DNA of 64,000 nucleotides from Chitinophagaceae bacterium UBA4411 (GTDB lineage: Bacteria; Bacteroidota; Bacteroidia; Chitinophagales; Chitinophagaceae): positions 248,001-312,000 of the forward strand of contig DGQP01000009.1 of the NCBI GenBank assembly GCA_002400415.1. Reading direction: 5' to 3'. Position numbers and translations under genes: made by a program. The notes below the pieces were generated by a model. It was not told the DNA's origin, did no database searches, and worked only from the letters and a program-made list of their open reading frames with translations. This document shows positions 8,766-18,067 of the stretch, in pieces; positions within the stretch are counted from its first letter, which is position 1, and each line of letters opens with the position of its first letter.

Positions 8766-10634
8766 ATGAAAAAAACAATTACTCTCTTATTCGTCTTAAT
8801 TGCGTTGAACTCTTACGCACAGCGAAGCGATGTAGAATTAAACAGGGATTCTATTGTAGGCTGGAAATATGTTTCCAACCCGCCAAACCCAAAAGCAGTT
8901 TACAAACCGATGAAAAGCATTTATGCCAATGGTGCCACTTATTCTGCATGGCAGCAGCAGGCTTCAGATATGTTATACAACTGGATACAGCAGTCTTATT
9001 TACCAAAAGGATTGGTAATACGTACTGTTGCAAAGAATGACGAACGGTGGTCGTTACATTCCAACGGACCACTAAAAAGTTATGGCATCGACTTATTAGG
9101 TTATTCTGCCCAATTTGCTCACGGGAAAATAGACTTGCATTGCTGCGAACAGGGACAAAGATTAACCGCAGGGTTTAACGATTTTCCGGGAATGTATATT
9201 AAAGGCTTTAACCCCGGAGGACTATACTTTTTTGCAGAGGAAGCATCTTTTTCAACCGGTGATGATGATGCAAAACTTGCTAACGAAGGAATAGATAAAA
9301 AAATTCAACCTAATCTATATAACTACCGAACTTACTTAGATCATTATCACAATGCCGGTAACCAAATGTTTAAAATGGGTGTAGTGGTGCCCAAAAACGG
9401 CGACTGGCCTTTTAAACCGGTGCTGGTAAAAGATGCAGTAGCCTATATCAACCAGCAAATGGCAGCATATCCTGGCATCATGCAAAAAAATCCCTATTCC
9501 CAAAAAGAAGTGCAAAATGCACTGGAAAGATTAAAACCTTATTATAATGAAGTGGTTAAACTAAAAAGTGGTATAAACCCTGACAATTCCATTAATGATG
9601 GCAATGAACATTTCCTGCTCGACCCAAGCGATATTATTAACGGTAAACCGGTTAACAAAACATTCCCCGAATATTTTATTTTGGTTTCAACCACACAACA
9701 AACTATTGACCAAACAAAAACTGACAACCCACTTTGGGTGTACTTTAATTTAACACCGTTTAATAGATCCTTCGAGGGCAACCCTGCAAAATTTGATACG
9801 AAGTTTGGAACTGGCATATCGCACATGGTGTATTCCATATTGAATAATTTCAATTTTGATTTGGTTGCTAAATGGCTTGCAGCCCGGCCTGATGAAAGAA
9901 AAACGTTGGCTTATACTCCCATTAAAGCGCCTGCAAAATTTTCGGAAAATAATATTCAATCGCCGGTAACCGTTTCTGCAACGGCGGCTGCAAAGAATAA
10001 AGACCCTTACACAATTTTGTATGAAGATTTTGACGGTTATCCAAATGGTACAATATCCACCTTCAAATGGCATACGGCTGGCTACGGTTTTGCCAATTCC
10101 TCTTTATCAAATGTGAATGGGCAAAACGGCAAATGGGTAACCATCCCCGAAAAGTTCACTTTTTATCCTGACCTGCCAGCCTCTCTTCCACAAAATTTTA
10201 CAATAAGTTATGATGTATATTTTGGGTCAGGTATTACCAACAAAAGAGTTATGCATTATTTCAGGCTGGATGCCTATGACCCGAAAGATAAATATCCGCA
10301 GCCTATGAATATTGCCAGTGCAGTTGATAAAGGGATGGATTTTGCCATTGCCATGAGTGGTGAAGCCACAACAGAATGCAAATTTAGAAAAGGAAATTAT
10401 AAGGAAATGTATAAGGACTTACGGATAACAGCATTTAAAGAAAAAGATATAGCTCATGTAACCGTATCTGTTAATGGTACCGCAGTTTCTATTTCGGTAA
10501 ATGGAAAAGAAATAATCAGAAATGAAAATGCCAGACCCGTTGAACAAACGTATAAACGCTGTGGATGGTATTGCAGCGAGCCTGCATACTATTTGGGCAA
10601 TATCTATATCAAAAGCAACACACCGCTTAAGTAA
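8766..10634 (+). CDS. Secreted protein: cluster-specific domain fused to a lectin-like C-terminal domain
   Basis: The start at 8766 gives the signal peptide MKKTITLLFVLIALNSYAQ; an earlier ATG at 8748 adds six residues and is less likely. Residues of about 20-395 share the general layout of the 428-residue proteins at 5556 and 10678: a helical segment ending in ALERLKPYYNEVVKL, then a strand WVYFNLTPF and a C-terminal NFDLVAKWLA helix. The last 190 residues begin with TILYEDFDGYPNG and continue with GYGFANSS and NFTISYDVYFG. This is typical of a concanavalin/LamG-like jelly roll found in sugar-binding or adhesive proteins. A run of cysteines near the end (RCGWYCSEP) may form a disulfide. It could deliver the first domain to a glycan surface; this is inferred. 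Confidence 0.65.
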   Translation: MKKTITLLFVLIALNSYAQRSDVELNRDSIVGWKYVSNPPNPKAVYKPMKSIYANGATYSAWQQQASDMLYNWIQQSYLPKGLVIRTVAKNDERWSLHSNGPLKSYGIDLLGYSAQFAHGKIDLHCCEQGQRLTAGFNDFPGMYIKGFNPGGLYFFAEEASFSTGDDDAKLANEGIDKKIQPNLYNYRTYLDHYHNAGNQMFKMGVVVPKNGDWPFKPVLVKDAVAYINQQMAAYPGIMQKNPYSQKEVQNALERLKPYYNEVVKLKSGINPDNSINDGNEHFLLDPSDIINGKPVNKTFPEYFILVSTTQQTIDQTKTDNPLWVYFNLTPFNRSFEGNPAKFDTKFGTGISHMVYSILNNFNFDLVAKWLAARPDERKTLAYTPIKAPAKFSENNIQSPVTVSATAAAKNKDPYTILYEDFDGYPNGTISTFKWHTAGYGFANSSLSNVNGQNGKWVTIPEKFTFYPDLPASLPQNFTISYDVYFGSGITNKRVMHYFRLDAYDPKDKYPQPMNIASAVDKGMDFAIAMSGEATTECKFRKGNYKEMYKDLRITAFKEKDIAHVTVSVNGTAVSISVNGKEIIRNENARPVEQTYKRCGWYCSEPAYYLGNIYIKSNTPLK

Positions 10635-10677
10635 TGAGTGTTATTAATAAAGTGTTTGGACAAAACCAATGAATAAA

Positions 10678-11955
10678 ATGAAAATTCAATCAACATTAGT
10701 TATTTGCTTCGGCATTCTTTTGCAAATAGCCCATGCACAAACCTGCACTTCAGATAAAGATTTAACAGAGATACCCGGCAAGTATATTGATGCCGCACAT
10801 TACGAATGGCCACAGCAGAAAGCCCATTGGCTCGACCAGTTGGTAACTCCAACAAATAAATCATTCGCCAATAAAGTACTCACCCAAATTGAAACATTAG
10901 AAAATAACAGCCGAAAAAATTACAACCTTACCGGTTGTGTTCTGAAATCTTCTTTTGGCACCCCATCCAATGCTAAGCTTTTTTACGGAAAAAATGCACT
11001 GTTGAGTTATGATCTGAACATTGGTTGCTATGAATACTTCTGTTACAAAAACAATCTCAAAGTCAGTGATGAATATGCCATTGTATTCAGGGCATATATA
11101 AACAGGTATAAGGATATTGACTATGCTTTTACTTTTGGCGATGATTATCCGTATTACGAAACCTACAACAAATACAACGGGAAGTTTATTGCACTTTGCA
11201 ATTTCATAAAACAAGAGCAAATTAAAAACATCAACAATGGCAAAGGTTATTACCAGGATATTCCCGAATCATCGGCCAAACCGGGAAGCCGCAGCACATT
11301 TATTACACGGCATTGGTACTTTACAAAACCGGGGGCACTCTTACTGGTACCGGTAACCCGTAAAGAGTATTTAGAAGCATTGCTGGAATATTACGACAGG
11401 GAAGCGCTGTACACAGCAGACAAAATAAAAGAGATTGAAAAAGCATCTGCCGGAATGATGAAAGACCCTGTAAAATATCCGCAACTGTATGAAAACGGGA
11501 AGAAAAACCTGATTGCAGGAAAAGCACGTTATCCCGACTGGCAGAAAAAGATTGAACAGAAAAAAGCAATTGTACAAAAAGCGCTGAAAGAAAACAATAC
11601 CGACTGGCTTTCAAAACCAGCAGTTGTAAAATCGAAAAAAGATAATTTTTCGTGGAAAAATTATTACGGCCCCGGTACTAATGATTATGTAACCATTGAT
11701 GGCTATTATGCCGACACCCCGGAAGACGCAAAGAATACCGGCGCATTTACTTTTAGTGGATTTTGGGATAATAAAGGCGGAACTATACTGTACAAATACA
11801 ACCCCGAATATTTTAAAACCGCTGAAAAAAATCCGGCAAAGCCTTATTTTATTGAATTAGCTTACCGGTACATCAACACCAAACTTGGTAAATCTCTTGT
11901 TGAAAACTTTACCGAAAACTTTGATTTTGATGCGGCGAGAGGTCTGCTTGAGTAA
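10678..11955 (+). CDS. Secreted 425-residue protein, paralogue of the gene at 5556
   Basis: ATG codons at 10669 and 10678 both give a signal peptide (MKIQSTLVICFGILLQIAHAQ); 10678 is chosen because it yields the more usual head. The protein matches the one at 5556 along its whole length, including PVTRKEYLEALLEYYD, LYKYNPEYFK and the NFDFDAARGLLE tail. It differs in the middle, where it has a lysine-rich helix and a segment rich in Gly, Asp and Tyr (about residues 330-370). The mature protein has a cysteine pair near its start and a few more near residue 115. The function is not known. Its two copies bracket the genes at 6913 and 8766. Confidence 0.65.
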   Translation: MKIQSTLVICFGILLQIAHAQTCTSDKDLTEIPGKYIDAAHYEWPQQKAHWLDQLVTPTNKSFANKVLTQIETLENNSRKNYNLTGCVLKSSFGTPSNAKLFYGKNALLSYDLNIGCYEYFCYKNNLKVSDEYAIVFRAYINRYKDIDYAFTFGDDYPYYETYNKYNGKFIALCNFIKQEQIKNINNGKGYYQDIPESSAKPGSRSTFITRHWYFTKPGALLLVPVTRKEYLEALLEYYDREALYTADKIKEIEKASAGMMKDPVKYPQLYENGKKNLIAGKARYPDWQKKIEQKKAIVQKALKENNTDWLSKPAVVKSKKDNFSWKNYYGPGTNDYVTIDGYYADTPEDAKNTGAFTFSGFWDNKGGTILYKYNPEYFKTAEKNPAKPYFIELAYRYINTKLGKSLVENFTENFDFDAARGLLE

Positions 11956-11965
11956 CAAAAAAATC

Positions 11966-11980
11966 ATCCTTTTAAAGGAT
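11966..11980. repeat. Perfect 15-nt palindrome between two cluster genes
   Basis: ATCCTTTTAAAGGAT lies 11 bp after the stop codon at 11955. It could form a small hairpin or be a protein-binding site. No T-run follows it, so a terminator is not supported. Confidence 0.45.
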
Positions 11981-12002
11981 ACTATCACCTTTAAAGCATA
12001 CA

Positions 12003-12010
12003 TACTTTTG
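12003..12010 (+). promoter_or_regulatory. Candidate internal -7 element (TACTTTTG)
   Basis: TACTTTTG matches the Bacteroidota TAnnTTTG element exactly and lies 35 bp before the ATG at 12046, in the longest gap of the cluster (90 bp). I see no convincing TTG at the expected distance upstream. It could drive a second transcript covering the PsbP-like genes. Confidence 0.35.
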
Positions 12011-12045
12011 AATGGAAAATTATTAATTCAAAAAAATATTTAAAC

Positions 12046-12597
12046 ATGAAAGCAAAACTCTTTACAATAGTGCTCTTTTTTATTGCAGGGCTTGGTTCGG
12101 CCCAATCAAAGCTGGGTATACTTACATACAATGTGCCGGCCAATTGGCAGGTTGTTGCTCAAGCACCCAACGTTGTATTGGAGAAAAAACAAATTAAAAA
12201 AGCTGCAAACCCCTGTAAAATAACTGTGCTCCCGACTGAAAACACAGCCGTGGTTCTTGACAAAACTTTTTTAAGTCAGATCAGCTCAAAAAAAGCTTTG
12301 GGAGAAATGTTCGATATAAATACAATTAAAAAAACACAGGCAAACGGAACAATATGTTACGGCGTAAAAGGAACCGTTACCATTAACTTAAAACCTATGG
12401 TTTGTTATTTCTACAGCATCAGCAATGGAAAGCAAACAAGCTTTGTCCGTTTTGTAAAAGGAGAAGATGCCTGCACGGCTGAGTTTCAGCAATTCTGGTC
12501 TGAACTGTTGGTGGATGGAGATGACACGCCTGCTGCACCGGGTGCTAAAAGAAAAGCTGCGGGTGCATCACCGGCAGCTCCTGCGCCGGTAATGTAA
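12046..12597 (+). CDS. Secreted single-domain PsbP/Mog1-like protein
   Basis: The 183-residue protein has a signal peptide ending near LGSAQ and a single domain that starts SKLGILTYNVPANWQVV. It is related to the N-terminal domains at 3725, 13676, 15344 and 16409 through the Y-x-V-P-A-N-W start and the terminal FQQFWSELLV helix. It lacks the lipocalin-like part, and instead ends in a short low-complexity tail rich in Ala, Pro and Lys (DDTPAAPGAKRKAAGASPAAP). It has four cysteines. It is the minimal form of the family in this window. The function is not known; PsbP/Mog1 folds are often binding modules. Confidence 0.65.
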   Translation: MKAKLFTIVLFFIAGLGSAQSKLGILTYNVPANWQVVAQAPNVVLEKKQIKKAANPCKITVLPTENTAVVLDKTFLSQISSKKALGEMFDINTIKKTQANGTICYGVKGTVTINLKPMVCYFYSISNGKQTSFVRFVKGEDACTAEFQQFWSELLVDGDDTPAAPGAKRKAAGASPAAPAPVM

Positions 12598-12660
12598 TTT
12601 TTTAATAACTATACGGCTCATTTTATCGTTCAATCGGCTCTTATACACAAAACATCAATA

Positions 12661-13665
12661 ATGAAAAAAGGACTAATAATATTCTTACTCATTACCGGGG
12701 CTATGACAGTAAAGGCCCAGATGCCACAAATAAAAAAGACGGGTAACATACAACATCAGGCTTCAACCGTTCGGATGGACTCTCTCAAAAACCTGCAGAG
12801 AACGGATTTACGGAAACCCGTTGGTAAGGATTTAAAAGTTGTTTTGGCATCCATTGATAAAAACACCAGCAATTTTGTTATTGGTCAGGCTGGCATCTAC
12901 ACGGTAAACTTTGATGTCATTAATTCTGGTGGAGAAGACATTGACATCACCGGCGTTGTGGTACAGGGTTATCTTAACAACACTGCAGGAAACTATGTTA
13001 GCGCACAGGGTGGATATGTATTAAAAACCGGAGCACCCAATTTTCCTGCAAATCCTGTTCTTCACCCCGGCGAAAAGTACCGGGGACAATTATTAGAAAG
13101 AGGATTTGATCCTGCTTATAATAACGGCAATAAATTAGTGATAAAAATTGACAACAGTAATGTGATTACTGAATCCATTGAAACCAACAATACACTTGAA
13201 ATACCGGTAATGGGTAAGCTTGAATCATGGACTACACCACTCCCTGACCTTACATTTCAAATAGACCAGATTGCACCGGTAACGGGAAGCACTTTCTTAA
13301 ATACACTCATCAATGTATCGGTGGTCAATATCGGCACAGGGGAAATTCCGCTCGATATTGTGCAGCAAATTATTCCTTTGGTACAGGTTTATCCCCAGGG
13401 AAGTCCCGGCACCAACCTTTATAACGAAGCGTACCCTTTTGCAACAAGAGTGATTAGCAACCAGACTTACCCGGGTTATTACAAGGTAAATGGCCCGCTA
13501 AAACCAGGAGATAAAGTGAGAATAGGCGGAAGTGTTCGTGTAAACGGGCTTAGCAGCGGTGCAAAGATTATTTTTCACTTTACGCTGGGAACACTTAATA
13601 ACACTCCGCTGCCCGAAACCAATACAGCAAACAACACCGTTGATTATTTATACACTGTACAATAA
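12661..13665 (+). CDS. Secreted protein with CARDB-like repeats
   Basis: The 334-residue protein has a signal peptide ending near TVKAQ. The mature part contains two immunoglobulin-like CARDB-type domains, recognisable by the pattern D-L-x-V-x-x-x, then V-N-x-G, then a G-x-x-I or D-x-x-N-x-I-x-E-x-x-E-x-N-N-x segment. The first ends at NSNVITESIETNNTLEIP and the second at PETNTANNTVDYLYTV. CARDB domains are adhesion modules found in exported proteins of bacteria and archaea. No catalytic motif is seen. It is 63 bp after the previous gene and 10 bp before the next start, in the same operon, so it may provide an adhesive or scaffold function for the cluster. Confidence 0.7.
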   Translation: MKKGLIIFLLITGAMTVKAQMPQIKKTGNIQHQASTVRMDSLKNLQRTDLRKPVGKDLKVVLASIDKNTSNFVIGQAGIYTVNFDVINSGGEDIDITGVVVQGYLNNTAGNYVSAQGGYVLKTGAPNFPANPVLHPGEKYRGQLLERGFDPAYNNGNKLVIKIDNSNVITESIETNNTLEIPVMGKLESWTTPLPDLTFQIDQIAPVTGSTFLNTLINVSVVNIGTGEIPLDIVQQIIPLVQVYPQGSPGTNLYNEAYPFATRVISNQTYPGYYKVNGPLKPGDKVRIGGSVRVNGLSSGAKIIFHFTLGTLNNTPLPETNTANNTVDYLYTVQ

Positions 13666-13675
13666 AATGGGCTGT

Positions 13676-15319
13676 ATGAAATATACAAAAAGCATATTTT
13701 TTTTCATTACTATATTAATTATGAGTAGTAACCTGCTTGCCCAAAAGCAAAGCTTTGATGTTGTTACCTATTCCGCACCCGCTAATTGGCAAAAGCAACA
13801 AACCGAAGCCGGCGTACAACTATCTGTTACCGATAAAAAAACCGGCGGCTATGCTATTGCCTTCATTACCAAAACAATTGCATCTGATGCAGAAGCAAAT
13901 GAAAATTTCAAAACAGATTGGACAAGGCTTGTAAAAGGTTCTGTTCAGGTAAATGGAGAACCGGTTATGCAGCAACCTTTCAGTGAAAACGGGTGGAGCG
14001 TAGTATCGGGTACTGCTGATTATACTGATGGTTCCGTTAAAGGCATGGCAACATTACTAACTGCAACCGGCGGCGGGCAAATGGTGAGTGTATTATTGAT
14101 GACAAATACGCAGCAATACCAAAACGACTTGCTGTCGTTCATTAATTCCCTGGAATTGACAACGGCAACATCAATTCCGGATGCTGATAAAACCACAGAA
14201 GCTACAACTAATGCTAATCCATCATCCATTGTAGGGCTGTGGGTATTTTACAATACAGAATCGAATGGCTTGTATAATGGCTTTCCGCAATTAACAGGCG
14301 GGTATATGAGACGGGAATATCTTTTCAATACCGATGGTACTTATACGTTCAGGGCAAAAGACTGGATGGTGTATGTGAAAGATATTTTGTTTATTTACGA
14401 AACAGGCACTTATACTGTAAAAGGAAATCAAATTATCATTACACCCAAAAAAGGCAAGGGTGAATGGTGGAGTAAGGCGGCAAGTGGCAGAACGAGTGAA
14501 TGGGGTAAATTAGTAAGGTCTTCTTCAGACTATAAATTAGAAACAGTTACCTATACTATTGAGTTTAAATATTATTCAGGATCAAATGAGCAAGCCATGA
14601 TCCTGAAAGCAGCAAAGCCAACCAGCAGGGACGGGGCAAAAAATTCCAATCAAAATGAACAGGAATACCGTTATACCTCGAGGGAAACGGGTAAATCACT
14701 AATTGATAATCCACCAGGTTTTAAAACTGGTTTTGAAAATAAATCCCCTGCATCTTCACCATCATCGCCAGTAAAAAACACAGGGGAAACAATTGCCGGA
14801 ACCAGCGGAACCAACAATGCTTCCATCGCCGGTTTATGGACAAGTTATGTTTTAGAAACCAATGGATACTCCATTAATGGCACACCGCAATATACTGCCG
14901 GTTATTTAAGAAGGGAATATAATTTTTATGCTGATGGCACTTATTTATTCCGCAATAAACAATGGCTTGTAAAAGCTCCGAATATTGTATTCCAGTACGA
15001 AACAGGAACGTATACGGTAAATGGCAATCAACTTACACTGATACCCAACAAAGGCAAAGGTGGATTCTGGAAAAAAACAAATAGCACTAAAGAATGGGGA
15101 AGCCTGATAAAATCATCTGATTATAGTTTGGAAAAAACAACCTATACATTTCAAATAATCATTGATAACACTTATGGCAATTCGATAGTCCTCAAAACTT
15201 CTAAACCAACACAAAGAGACGGTGGACATTTCAACGCAGCTAATGAGCCTTTTGAATTTCGTTATAGTTTCCGTAAACTGGAGTCATCGATTGATAACCC
15301 GCCCGGCTGGAAAAATTAA
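13676..15319 (+). CDS. Secreted PsbP-like protein with two lipocalin-like repeats
   Basis: The start at 13676 gives MKYTKSIFFFITILIMSSNLLAQ, a good signal peptide. In-frame ATGs at 13667 and 13559 are less likely; the latter lies inside the upstream gene. The N-terminal domain (residues 23-160) begins QSFDVVTYSAPANWQ and is nearly identical in layout to the proteins at 15344 and 16409. Two lipocalin-like repeats follow at about 184-330 and 383-530. Each has GLW, GGYMRREY or AGYLRREY, DGTY, YETGTYTV, GNQ, a KGKG turn, and RDG near the end. Each repeat is followed by the motif IDNPPG. Serine/proline-rich linkers separate the domains. No enzyme motif is seen. This is the clearest example of internal duplication in the cluster. 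Confidence 0.7.
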   Translation: MKYTKSIFFFITILIMSSNLLAQKQSFDVVTYSAPANWQKQQTEAGVQLSVTDKKTGGYAIAFITKTIASDAEANENFKTDWTRLVKGSVQVNGEPVMQQPFSENGWSVVSGTADYTDGSVKGMATLLTATGGGQMVSVLLMTNTQQYQNDLLSFINSLELTTATSIPDADKTTEATTNANPSSIVGLWVFYNTESNGLYNGFPQLTGGYMRREYLFNTDGTYTFRAKDWMVYVKDILFIYETGTYTVKGNQIIITPKKGKGEWWSKAASGRTSEWGKLVRSSSDYKLETVTYTIEFKYYSGSNEQAMILKAAKPTSRDGAKNSNQNEQEYRYTSRETGKSLIDNPPGFKTGFENKSPASSPSSPVKNTGETIAGTSGTNNASIAGLWTSYVLETNGYSINGTPQYTAGYLRREYNFYADGTYLFRNKQWLVKAPNIVFQYETGTYTVNGNQLTLIPNKGKGGFWKKTNSTKEWGSLIKSSDYSLEKTTYTFQIIIDNTYGNSIVLKTSKPTQRDGGHFNAANEPFEFRYSFRKLESSIDNPPGWKN

Positions 15320-15343
15320 TAAGGCTATACAAATACAATTAAT

Positions 15344-16384
15344 ATGAAGCCTTTATTACTTATAACAATTCTTTCATTTTCTGTAATGTTTGTTTCTGCT
15401 CAAAAACAAAGCTTTGATATTGCCAGCTATGCAATTCCTGCCGGGTGGGCGGAACAAAAAACGGAAGGGCATGTCTCTTATTCCCGCATCGATAGTGGAA
15501 ACTGGGCTCAAATAACAATTTACAAAAGCACTGCAAGCGCCGGCTCTGCTGATACCGATTTTGATAAAGACTGGATGGAACTGGTTGCTGTAAATAAAGA
15601 CATTTCCAACCCCGAAAAAGCAGCACCCCAAACAATCAATGGCTGGACAGTAATGAGCGGAAGCGGAACCTGGCAATATAACGGAGCAAGTGTGACCTCC
15701 CTGTTAACCGTTTACTCAAATGGCCAGGTCTGTATATCGGTACTATGCAACACCACTTCCGGGTCTTATTTAAAAAATTATCAAACATTTTTAGCCTCTT
15801 TTATATTAAATGCAGAAGATGTGCAAACAACTGCCGGTATAAAAAATAATTCCAAAAACCCTGCCTCATCAGGAACTGTCAATAATAATTCCATTGCGGG
15901 CTTATGGATATTTAACCAGGCTGAAAGCAGTGGGTTTGTTAACGGGTATCGGATGTACACCGGCGGATATATCAGAAAGGAGTATCAATTAAACAAAGAT
16001 GGCACTTATACTTTCCGCATAAAAACCTGGCTGGCCGGTAATGAAACCATATACTTCGTTTACGAATCCGGACGATGGACTGTAAACGGTAATCAACTAA
16101 GCCTTACTCCTGATAAAGGTAAAGCCGGGTGGTGGAATAAAGACAAAATAACCAACAACGTTAATAAATGGGGTGCTTTTATAAAAGCTGCTGAATACAA
16201 ACTCCAAACGGTAACTTATAGTTTTGAAATTAAAGAAGATCCAAATTATAGCAACTCTATCATACTTAATACCGGCAAGCCAACCGAAAGAGATGGCGGC
16301 CAATTCAATAATCCGCCATACAGATTTGTTTATGTCCACAAAGATGAATCACTTATCGATAACCCTCCTGGCTTTAAATTCTGA
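15344..16384 (+). CDS. Secreted PsbP-like protein with one lipocalin-like repeat
   Basis: The 346-residue protein starts with a signal peptide ending at VSAQ. It has the shared PsbP/Mog1-like N-terminal domain (KQSFDIASYAIPAGWAEQ), then one lipocalin-like repeat at about 183-330 with IAGLWIF, GGYIRKEY, DGTYTF, YESGRWTV, GNQLSLTP and RDGG. It ends with the family motif LIDNPPGFK. It therefore looks like the protein at 13676 with one repeat fewer. The gap to the upstream stop is 24 bp and the next gene starts 24 bp downstream, so all three probably arose by tandem duplication and are cotranscribed. Confidence 0.7.
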   Translation: MKPLLLITILSFSVMFVSAQKQSFDIASYAIPAGWAEQKTEGHVSYSRIDSGNWAQITIYKSTASAGSADTDFDKDWMELVAVNKDISNPEKAAPQTINGWTVMSGSGTWQYNGASVTSLLTVYSNGQVCISVLCNTTSGSYLKNYQTFLASFILNAEDVQTTAGIKNNSKNPASSGTVNNNSIAGLWIFNQAESSGFVNGYRMYTGGYIRKEYQLNKDGTYTFRIKTWLAGNETIYFVYESGRWTVNGNQLSLTPDKGKAGWWNKDKITNNVNKWGAFIKAAEYKLQTVTYSFEIKEDPNYSNSIILNTGKPTERDGGQFNNPPYRFVYVHKDESLIDNPPGFKF

Positions 16385-16408
16385 TGATTCCATTCAAAAT
16401 ACATAAGC

Positions 16409-18067
16409 ATGAAATATTTCATCCTGATAACAGCATTCATTTGTTTTTCAATGAACATTTTTGCCCAAAAGCAAAGTTTTGACGTTGTCTCATATACCGT
16501 TCCGGCTAACTGGCAGAAAACCCAGAATGAAAGCGGAATACAATTATCGGTTACCGATAAAAAAACCGGGGCCTATGCCATTGCTGTTATCACCAAAGCA
16601 ACAACGGCTGATGCATCGGCCAATGAAAATTTTAATAACGACTGGGCGAGACTGGTAAAATCCACGGTACAGGTTAATGCAGAGCCCACTATGCAGGATC
16701 CTGCACAGGAAAACGGATGGGATATCATTTCCGGCGGCACTAATTATGCGGATGGTTCCAGCAAAGGCATGGTAACTCTATTAACGGCTACCGGAGGCGG
16801 TAAAACAGTGAGTGTGGTGCTGATGACCAATACCCAGCAATATCAAAACGAATTGCTTTCATTTACTAATTCTCTGGAACTGGAAAAAGTAACCAATAGC
16901 AAACAGGATAATACAGCACCCCAAACAGCACAGGGTACCAATGCCGCCAGTTCTCAATTAACGGGTATCTGGGGGCAATACAGCAGTGAGTCGTATGCTG
17001 GCGCCGGTGGCAGCAATAACCTTACCGCAGGTTACGACTGGCGGGAATATTATTTCAGCGCCGACGGAACTTATCAATTCCTTCAAAAAAATATCAGTTA
17101 CCTGTACCAGAACGAAATTGTTTTTGCTTACGAAAAAGGGACTTACAAATTGAATGGTAACCAACTCACCCTGTCACCACAAAAAGGCACGGTAGAAAGC
17201 TGGAGTAAGGCAGGCAGTGATAAAGCAGGCAAGCTGCTTAAAACAGAAAAACGCACACTGGAAAATGTTACTTACAGCATAGACTTTCATTATTTCTCCG
17301 GGATAAAAGAAACCAATTTGGTATTACAGTACAACAAGCAAACCGTAAGAGACGGCGCCTGGAGTACTAATAACAGTTTTAAAAATTCATGGTTATATAA
17401 GCGTCCGTTTAATCCTGATAAACCTGCCATAGAATTGCCTGCCGGAACAAAAATTCCATTTGAAAATAAATCGTTTACTCCTGCTGCAAAAACAACTGTA
17501 AATGATAATACCACAGGTGCTGTAATCAACTTATCACTTACCGGAAAAATATGGGAAGCTAAGTCATACGAAAAATATGGGGCTGCCTACGGTAACACAA
17601 GCGGCTATTATACCGGTGGCTTCTGGTACTATCAATATAAATTCAATGCCAATGGTTCTTACACTTTTGTTTACTGTGCAGCTTCGGCCCTTGCCACAAA
17701 CCCGGTAAATCTGTTGCAATACGAAAGCGGCAACTATACTATAAGTGGCAACCAGCTTACCCTTACCCCTCAAAAAGGAGCTAATGAAGAATGGAGTACA
17801 GGCAAAATCAATAACGGCATGAGTGCAGAGCATATACGGGAAGTGCTTGAAAAAAGAATTCAACGATTGAAAACCACCACAAGAAAACTTGAAAAAACAA
17901 CGTATCCTTTTACGGTTGAATACTGGCAGGGCAATAATGCCAATGCACTATGCCTGAAACATACACAAAATACCATTCGGGAAGGAAGCCCGGGGCAAAA
18001 TAATCAAAGTTGTTTCTTTGAAACTGCGGCTGCTAAGGCAGAAAATTATAACGTCTTGTTTAAGTAA
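16409..18067 (+). CDS. Secreted PsbP-like protein with two diverged lipocalin-like repeats
   Basis: The 552-residue protein has a signal peptide ending at IFAQ and the shared N-terminal domain (KQSFDVVSYTVPANWQK), which is the closest relative of the one at 13676. The first lipocalin-like repeat starts near residue 184 (LTGIWGQY, AGYDWREY, DGTYQF, YEKGTYKL, GNQLTLSPQKG, VRDG). The second starts near 377 (LTGKIWE, GGFWYYQYKF, NGSYTF, YESGNYTI, GNQLTLTPQKG). The second repeat carries a charged helical insertion (about residues 465-490, EVLEKRIQRLK) that the others lack. It is the last gene of the cluster; the next gene is convergent and 194 bp away. Confidence 0.7.
   Translation: MKYFILITAFICFSMNIFAQKQSFDVVSYTVPANWQKTQNESGIQLSVTDKKTGAYAIAVITKATTADASANENFNNDWARLVKSTVQVNAEPTMQDPAQENGWDIISGGTNYADGSSKGMVTLLTATGGGKTVSVVLMTNTQQYQNELLSFTNSLELEKVTNSKQDNTAPQTAQGTNAASSQLTGIWGQYSSESYAGAGGSNNLTAGYDWREYYFSADGTYQFLQKNISYLYQNEIVFAYEKGTYKLNGNQLTLSPQKGTVESWSKAGSDKAGKLLKTEKRTLENVTYSIDFHYFSGIKETNLVLQYNKQTVRDGAWSTNNSFKNSWLYKRPFNPDKPAIELPAGTKIPFENKSFTPAAKTTVNDNTTGAVINLSLTGKIWEAKSYEKYGAAYGNTSGYYTGGFWYYQYKFNANGSYTFVYCAASALATNPVNLLQYESGNYTISGNQLTLTPQKGANEEWSTGKINNGMSAEHIREVLEKRIQRLKTTTRKLEKTTYPFTVEYWQGNNANALCLKHTQNTIREGSPGQNNQSCFFETAAAKAENYNVLFK

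Noticed and set aside
13559..13675. Early start for the PsbP-like gene at 13559
   Set aside because: This part overlaps the previous gene in another frame; the signal peptide begins at 13676.
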